Part shown: one piece after another, positions 1 through 9,272 of the stretch
Numbering within the stretch: position 1 is the stretch's first letter
Layout: every line of letters starts with the position of its first letter
NCBI RefSeq assembly: GCF_900100365.1
Contig: NZ_FNKU01000001.1
Coordinates: 1,426,001 to 1,490,000, forward strand
Direction: 5' to 3'
From: Pseudomonas cannabina
Lineage (GTDB): Bacteria > Pseudomonadota > Gammaproteobacteria > Pseudomonadales > Pseudomonadaceae
Length of the DNA stretch: 64,000 nucleotides
Translations under genes and position numbers: made by a program
Notes under the pieces: model-generated
What the model was told of the DNA's origin: nothing
Seen by the model: only the letters and a program-made list of their open reading frames with translations
Database searches by the model: none

Positions 1-41
1 AGACTATATTTCAGGAGCAATATTCAAAGCTTCTGAAACTG

Positions 42-67
42 AAAACCCGCCTTTTGGCGGGTTTTTT
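42..67. terminator. Bidirectional rho-independent terminator
   Basis: An A-run, a GC-rich stem (ACCCGCC / GGCGGGT around a TTTT loop) and a T-run form a symmetrical intrinsic terminator that could work in both directions. It probably ends a gene lying left of the window and also transcripts coming leftward from the small gene at 169-252. Confidence 0.8.
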
Positions 68-168
68 CGTTCTGGCTGGCCATCGGCATTTCCTGGCTGA
101 AGAGCGAGGCGACAGTCGCCGTTTATCAGAGCGTGGCGCCGGTATGGTCAGCCAGCCAACTCTGCCCC

Positions 169-252
169 TCAATACGGCGAAATAGTCCCCAATAAGCCCA
201 CCGCAATCGCCAACAACAAAAAACCTATCAATGAAAGTCCGAGCTTGCCCAT
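169..252 (-). CDS. Small hydrophobic single-span membrane peptide (27 aa)
   Basis: This 27-codon frame is preceded by a full AGGAGG Shine-Dalgarno about 5 nt before the ATG. The product starts MGKLGLSLIG, continues as an uninterrupted hydrophobic stretch of about 18 residues (leucine, alanine, isoleucine, valine, glycine) and ends GTISPY, so it is probably one transmembrane helix with a very short tail. I do not recognise a named family. The strong ribosome site and clean single-helix composition are the arguments for a real gene; its size and lack of homology evidence are the arguments against. It lies upstream of the terminator at 42-67, consistent with a short monocistronic transcript. Confidence 0.5.
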   Translation of the reverse strand: MGKLGLSLIGFLLLAIAVGLLGTISPY

Positions 253-422
253 GAAAACCTCCTGCTGATCTGCCATGTGGCATGCCGCAGGTGCCAGCTA
301 ATGGCAGTGGGCATGCGCGTTTGAATGCGCTGCCATTATCGTGTGCAGCCATTTTCTGGTACAGATTCAGAAACAGCTAAAAAATACAGATCAGTTGCCG
401 TGAAGTGGCTTGAGTGAAGTTC

Positions 423-1841
423 TCAAAACGACGCAATGATGCGCCCCAGCATCGCCATGGCTTGTTCGCTGCGCTCATCCCATGGCGTGCCGTAGTTCAG
501 GCGTGCGCAGTGCTTGAAGCGTCGCGAGGCTGAAAACATCGGGCCGGGTGCCAGGCTGATGCCTTGTGCCAGCGCGAGGCGAAAGAGCTGCAGCGAATCC
601 ACCTGCTCCGGGAACTCGAACCACAGAAAGTAGCCGCCGACGGGCTTTGTGACGCGAGTCCCTGCCGGGAAATATCGGGCGGCAGCGGCGAGCATCGCAC
701 CTTGTTGAAGTTCGAGGGTGTCGCGCAGCTTGCGCAGGTGCCGGTCATAGCCGCCGTGCTTGAGGTAATCGGCGATGGCGGCCTGGGCGGGGACCGAGGG
801 CGATATCGTGGTCATGAGTTTCAGGCGATCGATCTGCTCCGTATAGCGTCCTCCGGCCACCCAACCGACCCGGTAACCGGGTGCCAGAGTCTTGGAGAAT
901 GAGCTGCAATGCATCACCAGTCCACTGCGATCCAGGCTTTTGATCGGGTGCGGCGCCTTGGCTCCGAAGTACAACTCAGCATAGACGTCGTCCTCGATCA
1001 GCGGTATCTGCCGCTGTTCCAGCAGATCGTACAGCCTGACTTTTTTCTCCTGACTCATGCTGGCACCCAGCGGGTTCTGAAAGCTGCTCATGAACCAGCA
1101 GGCTTTGATGGGCAAACGGCTCAGGCTGTCTTGCAACGAGTCCAGGTCCACGCCATCACGTGGGTGCACGGGGATCTCGACGGCCTTGAGCTTGAGTCGC
1201 TCCAGCACTTGCAGGCATGCATAGAACGCGGGCGTTTCGATGGCGACCAGGTCGCCGGGCTCGGTGACGCATTGCAGGCACAGGTTCAGCGCTTCCATGG
1301 CGCCGTTGGTGATCACTAGTTCGTCGGCGGGCAGGCGCACGCCGCCGATCATGTAGCGCAAGGCGATCTGTCGGCGCAGTTCAGGGTTGCCGGACGTCAT
1401 GTCAGCGACGATGCCTGTCGGCGTCATCGCCCTGACAGCGAAGGCCATCGATTTTGCCAGACGCGGCAGCGGATACAGGTGCGGGCTGGGAAACGCAGAA
1501 CCGAAGGGCACGGTATCCGGATCCTTGAGCGACCCGAGCACCGAAAAGATCAGATCACTGACCCCCAGTTCGGTGCCTTCACTGCTGTGCCTGACCAGCT
1601 CAGGTTCGGTCAGCGCGTTGTCAACATGCTCCCGAACGTAATAACCCGAGCGCGCGCGAGCCTGAATCAAGCCCTTGTCTTCCAGCAGGTAGTACGCTTT
1701 GAAAACCGTCGCGGGACTGACCGACCAGGTGCGACTGGCGACCCGCACTGAAGGGACTTTTGCACCGGCAGGCAGAACACCGCTGCGAATCATTTCCGAG
1801 ATATCGGCAGCGAATCTTTCGTAGCGTTTCATGGGCAGCAT
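423..1841 (-). CDS. MocR/PdxR-family regulator (GntR HTH fused to aminotransferase domain)
   Basis: The protein combines an N-terminal winged helix of the GntR family (about residues 5-75, including PSVRVASRTWSVSPATVFKAY) with a fold-type I aminotransferase domain from about residue 100 to the end. The PLP-lysine motif is visible as SSFSKTLAPGYRVGW, and EDDVYAELYF fits the PLP-binding region. MocR proteins bind PLP or its adducts and regulate vitamin B6, taurine, GABA or related metabolism; the target here cannot be read. A longer frame starts with TTG at 1895, but two ATGs (1841, 1832) sit just before the conserved KRYERFAADI start, so I use 1841. The gene is transcribed away from the SulP gene. 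Confidence 0.9.
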   Translation of the reverse strand: MLPMKRYERFAADISEMIRSGVLPAGAKVPSVRVASRTWSVSPATVFKAYYLLEDKGLIQARARSGYYVREHVDNALTEPELVRHSSEGTELGVSDLIFSVLGSLKDPDTVPFGSAFPSPHLYPLPRLAKSMAFAVRAMTPTGIVADMTSGNPELRRQIALRYMIGGVRLPADELVITNGAMEALNLCLQCVTEPGDLVAIETPAFYACLQVLERLKLKAVEIPVHPRDGVDLDSLQDSLSRLPIKACWFMSSFQNPLGASMSQEKKVRLYDLLEQRQIPLIEDDVYAELYFGAKAPHPIKSLDRSGLVMHCSSFSKTLAPGYRVGWVAGGRYTEQIDRLKLMTTISPSVPAQAAIADYLKHGGYDRHLRKLRDTLELQQGAMLAAAARYFPAGTRVTKPVGGYFLWFEFPEQVDSLQLFRLALAQGISLAPGPMFSASRRFKHCARLNYGTPWDERSEQAMAMLGRIIASF

Positions 1842-2052
1842 CGTGTGGACAGTCCGCGCATCATGAGCGAAAGCGGATTTTTCGAACAGCGTCAATCTGC
1901 GCGCAAAAAAGCGGATCAGACCGCGGGTGACGTCCTTTACAGAGATTAATCCATCCGTCCTTGCAGGCGACTGAAGGGCGCGTACGGCTTGAACCCCTCA
2001 AACGGATAGGTCTATCATGACGGCGTCCTTCGACTTATCAAAGGAAACTCAC

Positions 2053-2088
2053 GTGTCTCGTTCCAGCTGGCTGCCTACGCCGCCTTAG
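2053..2088 (+). CDS. Possible 11-codon leader peptide upstream of the SulP gene
   Basis: A GTG codon 8 nt after AAGGA opens a reading frame encoding VSRSSWLPTPP followed by TAG, inside a roughly 200-nt untranslated leader of the SulP transporter gene. The good ribosome site and short proline-rich ending (Pro-Thr-Pro-Pro before the stop, a poor substrate for peptide-bond formation) are what a regulatory upstream frame could look like. No family is recognised and there is no proof of translation. Confidence 0.3.
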   Translation: MSRSSWLPTPP

Positions 2089-2255
2089 CGCTACGCCCCC
2101 TCGCCACACCCTGATCGCCACTGACTGCGGTCACCCGTTGCTGTGCCCGCTTTGCGGTTGCGGCCACCTCCGTTATTCCTCAATTGAAAACTGATGCGCT
2201 TGCTCGTCCGGCACTTGTTGCTGTGCGTCCGGCTGTGTCTTTCACAGGTATTTCT

Positions 2256-3743
2256 ATGCTTGAAAAAATCAAAGCTGCGTGGTTTTCCAACGTCCGTGCC
2301 GATGTTCTTGCCGGGCTGGTTGTTGCCCTGGCCCTGATTCCAGAGGCTATCGCATTCTCGATCATCACCGGCGTAGACCCGAAAGTCGGGCTGTATGCGT
2401 CGTTCTGTATCTGTACGATCATCGCTTTCGTGGGCGGCCGTCCGGCCATGATTTCCGCTGCCACAGGTGCGATGGCACTGCTGATGGTCAACCTGGTAAG
2501 AGAGCACGGTTTGCAGTATTTGTTGGCAGCAACCTTGTTGTGCGGCGTATTGCAGATCATTGCCGGGTACTGGCGGCTGGGTGAGTTGATGCGCTTTGTG
2601 TCGCGCTCGGTCGTTACCGGTTTTGTGAACGCGCTGGCGATTCTGATCTTCATGGCACAACTGCCGGAACTCACTCATGTCAGCTGGCCGGTCTACGCGA
2701 TGACCGCCGCCGGTCTGGCGATCATCTATCTGTTTCCCCGCGTACCGGTGCTGGGAAAACTGCTGCCTTCGCCGCTGGTGTGCATTCTGCTGCTCACGGC
2801 GATTTCCATTTATATGGGTCTCAATGTGCGAACCGTGGGTGACATGGGTGCGATGCCCTACAGCCTGCCGACCTTCATGTGGCCTGACGTGCCGCTGAGC
2901 CTCGATACGCTGCTGATCATCCTGCCGTATTCTGCCGCGCTGGCGGTCGTGGGTTTGCTTGAGTCGATGATGACCGCAACCATCGTCGACGACCTGACCG
3001 ACACTGGCAGCGACCGGAATCGGGAGTGCAAGGGGCAGGGCATCGCTAACATTGCCAGTGGTTTTATCGGTGGCATGGCGGGCTGCGCCATGATCGGTCA
3101 GTCGATGATCAACGTGAAATCCGGTGGCAGAACGCGGCTTTCCACCCTGAGCGCGGGCATCCTGCTGCTGATCATGATGCTGTTTCTCGGCGACTGGCTG
3201 GCGCGCATTCCCATGGCCGCGTTGGTGGCGGTGATGATCATGGTGTCGATCAGCACCTTCAGTTGGGGATCGATCCGCAACCTCAAAGAATATCCGCTCT
3301 CGACCAATATCGTGATGGTCGTCACCGTGGTTGTCGTGGTGGCGACCCATAACCTGGCCTATGGCGTATTGGTCGGGTCTTTACTGGCGGCCCTGTTTTT
3401 TGCCAGCAAAGTCGCCCATTACCTGGACGTCACCTCGTACCGTGATCCGTTCCATAGCCATCGCACCTATTACGTGACCGGCCAAGTGTTCTTCGCCTCA
3501 GCCGACCGTTTCATGGCGTCCTTCGATTTGCGGGAAAACGTTGAAACACTCGCCATCGATCTGCGCGAGGCGCATTTCTGGGATATCACGGCGGTTGCCG
3601 CGCTGGACAAGGTGGTATTGAAGTTGAGAAAAGCGGGCGTCAGTGTGGATGTGGTCGGCATGAACCGCGCCACGGCCACATTGGTGGAAAGGTTTGGCGT
3701 CCATGACAAACCGGATGGCATTGATTCGTTGATGGAGCATTGA
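2256..3743 (+). CDS. SulP-family anion permease with STAS domain
   Basis: This is an inner-membrane SLC26/SulP transporter of about 495 residues, a normal length for the family. Transport of sulfate, bicarbonate or another anion is typical of the family; the substrate cannot be fixed from sequence. The N-terminus reads [20 protein letters not shown], the hallmark SulP entry, followed by many hydrophobic segments to about residue 395. A cytoplasmic STAS domain follows, containing [20 protein letters not shown]. An upstream TTG at 2184 is in frame, but MLEKIKAAW at 2256 matches the usual family start and follows an AGG. A leader of about 200 nt, possibly with a regulatory peptide, precedes it. 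Confidence 0.9.
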   Translation: MLEKIKAAWFSNVRADVLAGLVVALALIPEAIAFSIITGVDPKVGLYASFCICTIIAFVGGRPAMISAATGAMALLMVNLVREHGLQYLLAATLLCGVLQIIAGYWRLGELMRFVSRSVVTGFVNALAILIFMAQLPELTHVSWPVYAMTAAGLAIIYLFPRVPVLGKLLPSPLVCILLLTAISIYMGLNVRTVGDMGAMPYSLPTFMWPDVPLSLDTLLIILPYSAALAVVGLLESMMTATIVDDLTDTGSDRNRECKGQGIANIASGFIGGMAGCAMIGQSMINVKSGGRTRLSTLSAGILLLIMMLFLGDWLARIPMAALVAVMIMVSISTFSWGSIRNLKEYPLSTNIVMVVTVVVVVATHNLAYGVLVGSLLAALFFASKVAHYLDVTSYRDPFHSHRTYYVTGQVFFASADRFMASFDLRENVETLAIDLREAHFWDITAVAALDKVVLKLRKAGVSVDVVGMNRATATLVERFGVHDKPDGIDSLMEH

Positions 3744-3827
3744 GCGGCGCGCGCTCATGACAGTCCGCGCGCTTGTAAGGTATGTTCCTGAAAATCGAAG
3801 TTAATCAGCCACAAGGAAGGAACAACC

Positions 3828-5069
3828 ATGCGCTCATTTTCCCGCACGCCCTTTGCCGCTCATCTGGGCCTGGCGCTGGCGCTGACTGCATTGACGCCGA
3901 TGGCCATGGCCGAACCGCACAAAGCCATTCAAGCCGATGCCGAGCGATATCAGGACGACGCCCTGAAACTGTTGGAACGTCTGGTGAACATCGATTCGGG
4001 TTCCGGCTACGTGCCGGGCCTGACCAAGGTCAGCGATATCGCCATCGACGAGCTGAAAAAGCTCGGTGCAAGCATCGAACAGGTGCCGAATACGCCTGAA
4101 GCCAGCAATCATGTCATCGCCACCCTGAAAGGCACCGGCAAGGCGAAGATTCTGCTGATGGCGCACATGGACACCGTGTTCAAAGAGGGTACGGCGGCAG
4201 AGCGGCCGTTTCACATCAAGGACGGCCGTGCCTACGGCCCCGGCGTGATGGACGATAAGGGCGGTATTGTTGCCGCCATTTATGCGCTGAAGGTGTTGCA
4301 CAACCTGAAATTCACCGACTACGCGCAGATCACCGTACTGCTCGATGCCAGTGAAGAAACCGGCTCGGTGGTCGCTACCGAGCTGATCAAGAAAACCGCC
4401 AAAGAGCATGATGTCACGCTGAACCTGGAGCCAGGTCGTCCGGCTGACGGGCTGGTGGTATGGCGCAAAGGCTCGGCAACGGCGCTGGTCGAAGTGAAGG
4501 GCAAGGCATCCCACGCGGGTGTTGCTCCGGAACTGGGCCGCAACGCGGCCACCGAGGTGGCGCATCAGATCCTGCAGCTTGGCAAGCTGGGCGATGAGGA
4601 GAAGAAAACCACCATCAATTTCACGGTGCTCAAGGCCGGTGACCGCACCAATGTGATTCCGGATCAGGCCAGCGCCAAAGCTGATGTCAGAGCGGCGGTG
4701 CCGGGGGAATTCGACCGGATCGAGCAGGATCTTGCCAAGGTGTCGGCCAACAAACTGGTGCCCGATACCGAGGTCAAGACCAGCCTGGTGCGCGGCCTGC
4801 CGCCCCTGCCGCAGACGCCCAAGTCTGATGCGCTGGTGGCCATGGCGCAGGGCATCTACGGAGAACTGGGCCGCACACTGACCATTGAAGGCAGCGGCGG
4901 GGCGGCTGACTCGAGCCTGTCGGCCAGCGTCGGTACGCCAACGCTGGATGGTTTCGGTATTGTCGGCGGCAACATTCACACGCCGGAAGAATATGCCGAA
5001 GTGGGCAGTGTGGCGCCGAGGGTCTACCTGCTGTCGCGGATGATCATGAAGCTTTCCGGTCAGCCGTAA
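3828..5069 (+). CDS. Exported M20 glutamate carboxypeptidase (carboxypeptidase G2 type)
   Basis: The product is a zinc metallopeptidase of 413 residues resembling carboxypeptidase G2, which removes C-terminal glutamate from folates and peptides. A Sec signal peptide is clear (hydrophobic core to residue 26, AMA before Glu29). Zinc-site motifs are in order: LLMAHMDTVF (His113, Asp115), GPGVMDDKGG (about Asp142), LLDASEETGS with the Glu176-Glu177 pair, NLEPGRP and the late GGAADSSLSA. An AAGGAAGG ribosome site lies 8 nt before the ATG. It is transcribed alone, 84 bp after the SulP gene. Periplasmic location and salvage of glutamate from peptides or folate are inferred. Confidence 0.9.
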   Translation: MRSFSRTPFAAHLGLALALTALTPMAMAEPHKAIQADAERYQDDALKLLERLVNIDSGSGYVPGLTKVSDIAIDELKKLGASIEQVPNTPEASNHVIATLKGTGKAKILLMAHMDTVFKEGTAAERPFHIKDGRAYGPGVMDDKGGIVAAIYALKVLHNLKFTDYAQITVLLDASEETGSVVATELIKKTAKEHDVTLNLEPGRPADGLVVWRKGSATALVEVKGKASHAGVAPELGRNAATEVAHQILQLGKLGDEEKKTTINFTVLKAGDRTNVIPDQASAKADVRAAVPGEFDRIEQDLAKVSANKLVPDTEVKTSLVRGLPPLPQTPKSDALVAMAQGIYGELGRTLTIEGSGGAADSSLSASVGTPTLDGFGIVGGNIHTPEEYAEVGSVAPRVYLLSRMIMKLSGQP

Positions 5070-5100
5070 CAGGTAAGTTTTGAACGGCTGACGGCGTGGT

Positions 5101-5123
5101 AAGCACAAATATTATTTGTGCTT
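5101..5123. promoter_or_regulatory. Perfect inverted repeat between carboxypeptidase and VOC genes
   Basis: AAGCACAAAT and ATTTGTGCTT are exact reverse complements separated by ATT. The AT-rich centre and lack of an adjacent T-run make it look more like a protein-binding dyad than a terminator, but a weak terminator for the upstream carboxypeptidase cannot be excluded. Confidence 0.4.
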
Positions 5124-5250
5124 CCCACTAAAACATGTTGATTTTATTTTGTTAAGGCCGGTTTTAGGATAGACCCACCTTCAAACGGACCGTTGAATCG
5201 CGCAAGCTGCCGTTCGACATCTGATTCTGCACATCGCCTCCGGAGTTCTG

Positions 5251-5676
5251 ATGAGCCTTTCTCCTTTCCACTTGGCAATCCCTGTTTATGACCTGGTCGC
5301 CACCCGGGCTTTTTACGGCGAAGTACTTGGACTTGCCGAAGGGCGTTCCAGCGCGCAGTGGGTCGATTTCGACTTCTACGGCCATCAACTGGTCATTCAC
5401 GAACATCCCAAAACAGCGTCCCAAGAGAGCGTTCACAGCAACCCGGTGGACGGGCACGACGTGCCGGTCCCGCATTTCGGCATCATTCTGGAGTGGGCGC
5501 AGTGGGAAGCATTGGCTGAGCGTCTGAAGTCGTTCGGCATTGAGTTCGTGATCGAACCCTATATTCGCTTCAAAGGCCAGGTCGGCGAACAGGCCACCAT
5601 GTTCCTGTTCGATCCCTGTGGCAATGCGCTGGAATTCAAGGCGTTCAAGGACATGAGCCAGCTGTTCGCCAAATAG
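5251..5676 (+). CDS. VOC-superfamily (glyoxalase/dioxygenase fold) protein
   Basis: This 141-residue protein has the paired beta-alpha-beta-beta-beta modules of the vicinal-oxygen-chelate superfamily. Visible features are [21 protein letters not shown] at the start, GHQLVIHEH in module 1 and a [15 protein letters not shown] ending, with metal-ligand-type His and Glu residues (His in HLAIPV, Glu in LEFKAF). Close relatives are annotated as glyoxalase/bleomycin-resistance or dioxygenase-like proteins; the reaction is unknown. CGGAG lies 7 nt before the ATG. It is convergent with the LysR gene at 5703, which ends 27 bp away. Confidence 0.85.
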   Translation: MSLSPFHLAIPVYDLVATRAFYGEVLGLAEGRSSAQWVDFDFYGHQLVIHEHPKTASQESVHSNPVDGHDVPVPHFGIILEWAQWEALAERLKSFGIEFVIEPYIRFKGQVGEQATMFLFDPCGNALEFKAFKDMSQLFAK

Positions 5677-5702
5677 TCCCGAAGCAGCAGTGGCCCTGCC
5701 TG

Positions 5703-6578
5703 TCACTGCACGCCCTGAACCTGCTCGCTCAACAGTTGCGCGAGCGTCCTCACCGGCTCGGAAAGGCTGCGCTTCGCACGGTGCACCAGGCCTATGTCGC
5801 GATGAAACGTGTGCTGACCGAGGTCGATGGCCCGCACAGTCGGCGGCCACGCCTGAATGGTCGCCGTTTCCGGCACCAGTGCCACACCGACGCCGTTGGC
5901 AACCAGTTTGACGATGGCATCCAGCTCATCGAGTTCGCACACTTCACGTAACGCAACGTGCGTCTGGCGCAGAAAGCGGTCGACTTGCCGCCCGCCGAAG
6001 GATGATCGGTCGTAGCGGATGAAAGGCTGGCTGGAGATCAGCTCTGACCAGTCCTGCCCTTGCACATCGACCGGTACGATGAGGCGATAGGGCTCTCGCG
6101 TCAGGGTGGTCCAGCGCAGATCGCTTTGCAGCGAAAAGGGCGGACGAATGATTGCCGCCATGTCCAGCTCGCCTGCGTCCACCTGATTGACCAGTTCCAT
6201 TGACAGGCCCGGCACAATGCGCGCCCGGCATTGCGGAAACTGGCGATGAAAGTGTGCCAGCGCATCGGGCAGGAAAGAGCGCTGCACGGAAGCGATGGCG
6301 CCAATAGTCACCAGCATATTGGGGGCAAGCCCGACTGCCGCGCTGCCCAGATTGCCGTAGAGGCGCACCAGTTCCTGACCTTGTAGCAAAACCTGCTGAC
6401 CCATCCGGTTCAACTGCGCGGAGCGGCCATTGCGGTCGAATAGCTCGACGCCCAATTCGGCTTCGAGACGCTGCATTTGTGCGCTAACGGCGGCTTGGGT
6501 CAGGCCGATACGGTCCCCGGCTGCGGCGAATGTGCCTTCTCGAGCGACGGCAATAAGGGTTTTCAGTTCTTTGATCAT
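5703..6578 (-). CDS. LysR-family transcriptional regulator
   Basis: A 291-residue LysR-type regulator. The N-terminal winged helix is textbook (LKTLIAVAREGTFAAAGDRI then LTQAAVSAQMQRLEAELGV), followed by an effector-binding domain with the usual hinge and a late VKLVANGVGVALVPETAT segment. A TTG two codons upstream is also in frame; ATG at 6578 gives the standard MIKELKTL start. The gene is convergent with the VOC gene, and its own promoter side faces the hairpin-bearing gap at 6585-6950. Its target is not evident. Confidence 0.92.
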   Translation of the reverse strand: MIKELKTLIAVAREGTFAAAGDRIGLTQAAVSAQMQRLEAELGVELFDRNGRSAQLNRMGQQVLLQGQELVRLYGNLGSAAVGLAPNMLVTIGAIASVQRSFLPDALAHFHRQFPQCRARIVPGLSMELVNQVDAGELDMAAIIRPPFSLQSDLRWTTLTREPYRLIVPVDVQGQDWSELISSQPFIRYDRSSFGGRQVDRFLRQTHVALREVCELDELDAIVKLVANGVGVALVPETATIQAWPPTVRAIDLGQHTFHRDIGLVHRAKRSLSEPVRTLAQLLSEQVQGVQ

Positions 6579-6694
6579 TGGCAAATATTAGTTGTGTTTC
6601 GGGTAGGGAGATACTTGTTTTTTTGATGGGTGACCGGAATAGGCAACGTCGTCTCAAGGCGATGTCAGCAGGCAGATGAATCTGAAAACACTCC

Positions 6695-6744
6695 AGGGTC
6701 TGTTCCCGTTTCATCACGGCCGCGATGAAACGGGAACAGACCCT
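6695..6744. repeat. Perfect 21-bp inverted repeat (long hairpin)
   Basis: AGGGTCTGTTCCCGTTTCATC at 6695-6715 is repeated exactly as its reverse complement at 6724-6744, around an 8-base loop ACGGCCGC. A perfect 21-bp stem is longer than an ordinary terminator and there is no T-run. It dominates the otherwise featureless 370-bp gap between two lysR genes and may be a palindromic mobile or REP-like unit. Confidence 0.75.
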
Positions 6745-6950
6745 AGACATTTTAGTCTTGGAATATCCGACGTCATCTCCGCAATCCCTCCTGAAGCAGC
6801 GCCTAAACTACCCAACGCTACCCTTTACGCCATCGGATCCAGAGGAAGCGACCAGCTGTATTCCAACCGATTCGCACTTTTCATCACCATCAGCTTCGTA
6901 ACGCCAACGACGGTAATTGACCGTGCTGATCGTATAAGGATATTGACCGA

Positions 6951-7966
6951 ATGAGATCGACTCCATTGGATGGACCTGTTTCCGGTGACCTTATCGATAG
7001 TTTGAGAAATCCGCGGATTTGTTTTGATTGGGAGGATCTGCATTACTTTGTGACGTTTTCTGCGATCAAATCGCTAAGGGAAGGTCTGAAAAAGCCTTTT
7101 CTTCAAAAGTCGAAGCCAGTAAATACAGGCGCTCCAGCCCGGTTCCTCTCCAAAAAAATGGGCTTTTTCAGAGGATACTAAGCGGGGCTGCCCGGGTGCT
7201 GGGTGTAGAGCACGCAACGGTGTCGCGTCGTATTGCTTCGCTGGAGAGGTCTCTTAACGTGAAACTGGTCGATCGCCGCAAGCGGTTGTATGAGCTGACG
7301 GATGAGGGGCGGCGTCTGGTGGTGATCGGTCGACAGATCGAGGAGCAGTCCGAAGCGGTCTGCAGGCTTGCAATTGCTGCTCAGGTTGTCCAGACCGCTG
7401 AGGTCACCATCAGTGCGCCGCCTTCGGTGGCGGTCGAAAAGCTGGTGCCACAACTGGGTGCTTTTCGCGCCATGCACCCGGGTATTGTCTTGCGCTTGTT
7501 AGGCGACAATCAGTATTCATCGTTGTCCTCCTGCCAGTCAGACTTGTGTATTCGTTTTTCCAGACCGGTCGAGAGCGGTATTGTTGCCCGACGCATTGGC
7601 ACGGCGTCGTTTTCATTTTACTGCGCCCGCTTTTACCTGGAACAGCGGCGCCCTGAACAGTATGAGTTCATTGCCTATGATAATGAGTTGATGAGTCCCG
7701 CCCAGAATGGCTGGCTGAGAAACGTGGTCGGTGAGCGCCCGTTTATTCTCGAGGCGAAAACCGTGGAGTTGCAGATTCGTGCAGCCGAGGCCGGTGTGGG
7801 TATTGCGTTACTTCCCAGTTATGCGGTCGGGGAGAGCTCGCGTCTTTGCCGTGTGGAATTGTCCGCACCTCTGGACGTTGATGTGTGGCTGGGTGTTCAC
7901 GAAGACTTGCGGGCAGTTCCATCTATTCAGGCGGCCATGAATTACGTAGAAAGTTGTTATCAGTAG
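6951..7966 (+). pseudogene. lysR regulator gene disrupted by a MITE
   Basis: The first 42 codons encode a LysR N-terminus (EDLHYFVTFSAIKSL). The frame then enters a 100-bp mobile element and stops at 7181. The rest continues after the element as SGAARVLGVEHATVSRRIASLE and runs to 7966 with a full effector domain. Removing the element plus one copy of the duplicated target restores an unbroken 303-residue LysR protein, joining KSL directly to SGAAR, which proves a recent simple insertion. The inserted length (104 bp) is not a multiple of three, so the helix-turn-helix is destroyed. The gene stands immediately upstream of the metabolic operon beginning at 8244 and was probably its regulator; that is inference from position. 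Confidence 0.9.
7079..7178. mobile_element. 100-bp MITE, copy 1 (inside lysR)
   Basis: A non-coding element of about 100 bp whose ends carry imperfect inverted repeats sharing TCTGAAAAAGCC. It is flanked by CTAAG at 7074-7078 and 7178-7182; the last C of the element makes the exact duplication ambiguous (4 or 5 bp). An essentially identical copy lies in inverse orientation at 39569-39668. It encodes nothing and must be moved by a transposase in trans. A MITE of about 100 bp has been described from P. syringae; whether this is the same family I cannot check. Confidence 0.85.
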
Positions 7967-8243
7967 TGCGGCTGGCGCAAGCCTGTGATTTTGTATGTAA
8001 ATTGGCTGCGCGGTGAAAATATTCCCGGTCACTGATCAATTATCGTCAGTTTACAGTTCAACTTTTATTGATGAAGATTGCTACCGAGTTTGGAAACTAA
8101 TGACTCGAAAATCCGAGACGTTCAGAGGTCGACTCGGCACTGTTTGATAGGTGGGGCGCTGTTGAATAATTATAAAAATAGAAGCAGTGGCAACGATCAT
8201 CTCAAGCACCCTGGTTACATCATAAGGAACGCCGGAGATTCTC

Positions 8244-9272
8244 ATGGCCAACGTAAAGATTCTCGACGTCACCTTGCGTGACGGTGGATATCGAAACAAC
8301 TTTGACTTCACGGAAGATCAAGCCCGGGTCATTACCACAGGTCTGGCTGATGCGGGTGTCGATTTGTGTGAAATAGGCTATTGCAAAGGCTCGTTTTCTC
8401 CCAGGAACGAACATGGGCTGACCAGCAATGTCGATGCACTCTTCATTGAAAGAATAGTTCAGGCAGCCGCTGGACGTATTGAACTGGCCGTGATGGTTCA
8501 CCCCCGCAATATCACCGTCGACGATTTCGCCATGCTCAAGGAGCAAGGTGTTTCGATGATTCGGGTCTGCCTACGCCGCGATCAACTGGACGAGGGCCTT
8601 GCGACGTTATCGCTGGCGCGTGATCACGGTTTCAGTGTCAGTGCCAATGTCACGCATGTGACATCGCAGATGCCGGGGTCAGTCCTCGATACGGCCGTTC
8701 GGGCGGAAGGTGCCGGCGCAGACATCATTTGCTGCGCGGATTCCAATGGCCATATGTTGCCCACCGAAGTGCACCGGTTGTTCAGTCGTCTTGCCAGTCG
8801 GTTGATGGTGCCACTGGGGTTTCATGCCCATAACAACCTCTCGCTGGCGTTGGCGAATGCCTCGGCGGCCATCGAAGCCGGTGCTGAATACATCGATACA
8901 TCCATCTGCGGCATGGGCAAAGGGGCGGGGAATCTGCACTTGAGCATGCTCGTGGCTTATCTGGAACGCGTCGGCATCAGTCATGGCTACGACCTGGTGA
9001 ACATTATCGAACTGTCAGAGGCTACGGCCCGTTCGATACCGCAGAACAATATGCCCAGCCCGCTGATGGATATCATCCTCGGTACTTACAACTTTCCTTT
9101 CGATGTCAGCCAGCGCATGAGGGAAACCATCGAACGGTTTCAGTTGACCTCCGAGTACCGTGCGATCGAGGTCATGCACCAACAGGATCAGGTCGCGCGC
9201 CTTGCCCCGCGAGCCTTGTTGTCGGGCGTCATCAATGACTTGCCCAGAGCGGCGCGCGGGGTGTCGCTATGA
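8244..9272 (+). CDS. HMGL/DmpG-type aldolase-family enzyme
   Basis: A 342-residue TIM-barrel enzyme of the HMG-CoA lyase / isopropylmalate synthase / 4-hydroxy-2-oxovalerate aldolase superfamily. Signature motifs are ILDVTLRDGGYRNNFDF at the start (catalytic Arg-Asp), CADSNGHM in the middle and GFHAHNNLSLALANA, the metal-binding HxH. The family makes or breaks C-C bonds next to a 2-oxo acid with a divalent metal. It lacks the long C-terminal regulatory domain of leucine-pathway synthases, so an aldolase role is more likely. A GGAG lies 7 nt before the ATG. It is first in a tight operon, its stop overlapping the next start (ATGA). The specific substrate is unknown. Confidence 0.85.
   Translation: MANVKILDVTLRDGGYRNNFDFTEDQARVITTGLADAGVDLCEIGYCKGSFSPRNEHGLTSNVDALFIERIVQAAAGRIELAVMVHPRNITVDDFAMLKEQGVSMIRVCLRRDQLDEGLATLSLARDHGFSVSANVTHVTSQMPGSVLDTAVRAEGAGADIICCADSNGHMLPTEVHRLFSRLASRLMVPLGFHAHNNLSLALANASAAIEAGAEYIDTSICGMGKGAGNLHLSMLVAYLERVGISHGYDLVNIIELSEATARSIPQNNMPSPLMDIILGTYNFPFDVSQRMRETIERFQLTSEYRAIEVMHQQDQVARLAPRALLSGVINDLPRAARGVSL

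Noticed and set aside
11..352. 113-codon minus-strand frame at the window start
   Set aside because: It spans a terminator and overlaps the small membrane peptide in another frame that has a perfect ribosome site.
2091..3350. Long minus-strand open frame (419 codons) opposite the SulP gene
   Set aside because: Its translation is His/Gln/Arg-rich without domain pattern and lies fully antisense to a clear transporter gene; a GC-rich shadow frame.
3834..5108. 424-codon open frame antisense to the glutamate carboxypeptidase
   Set aside because: No recognisable features; the sense strand has signal peptide and zinc motifs.
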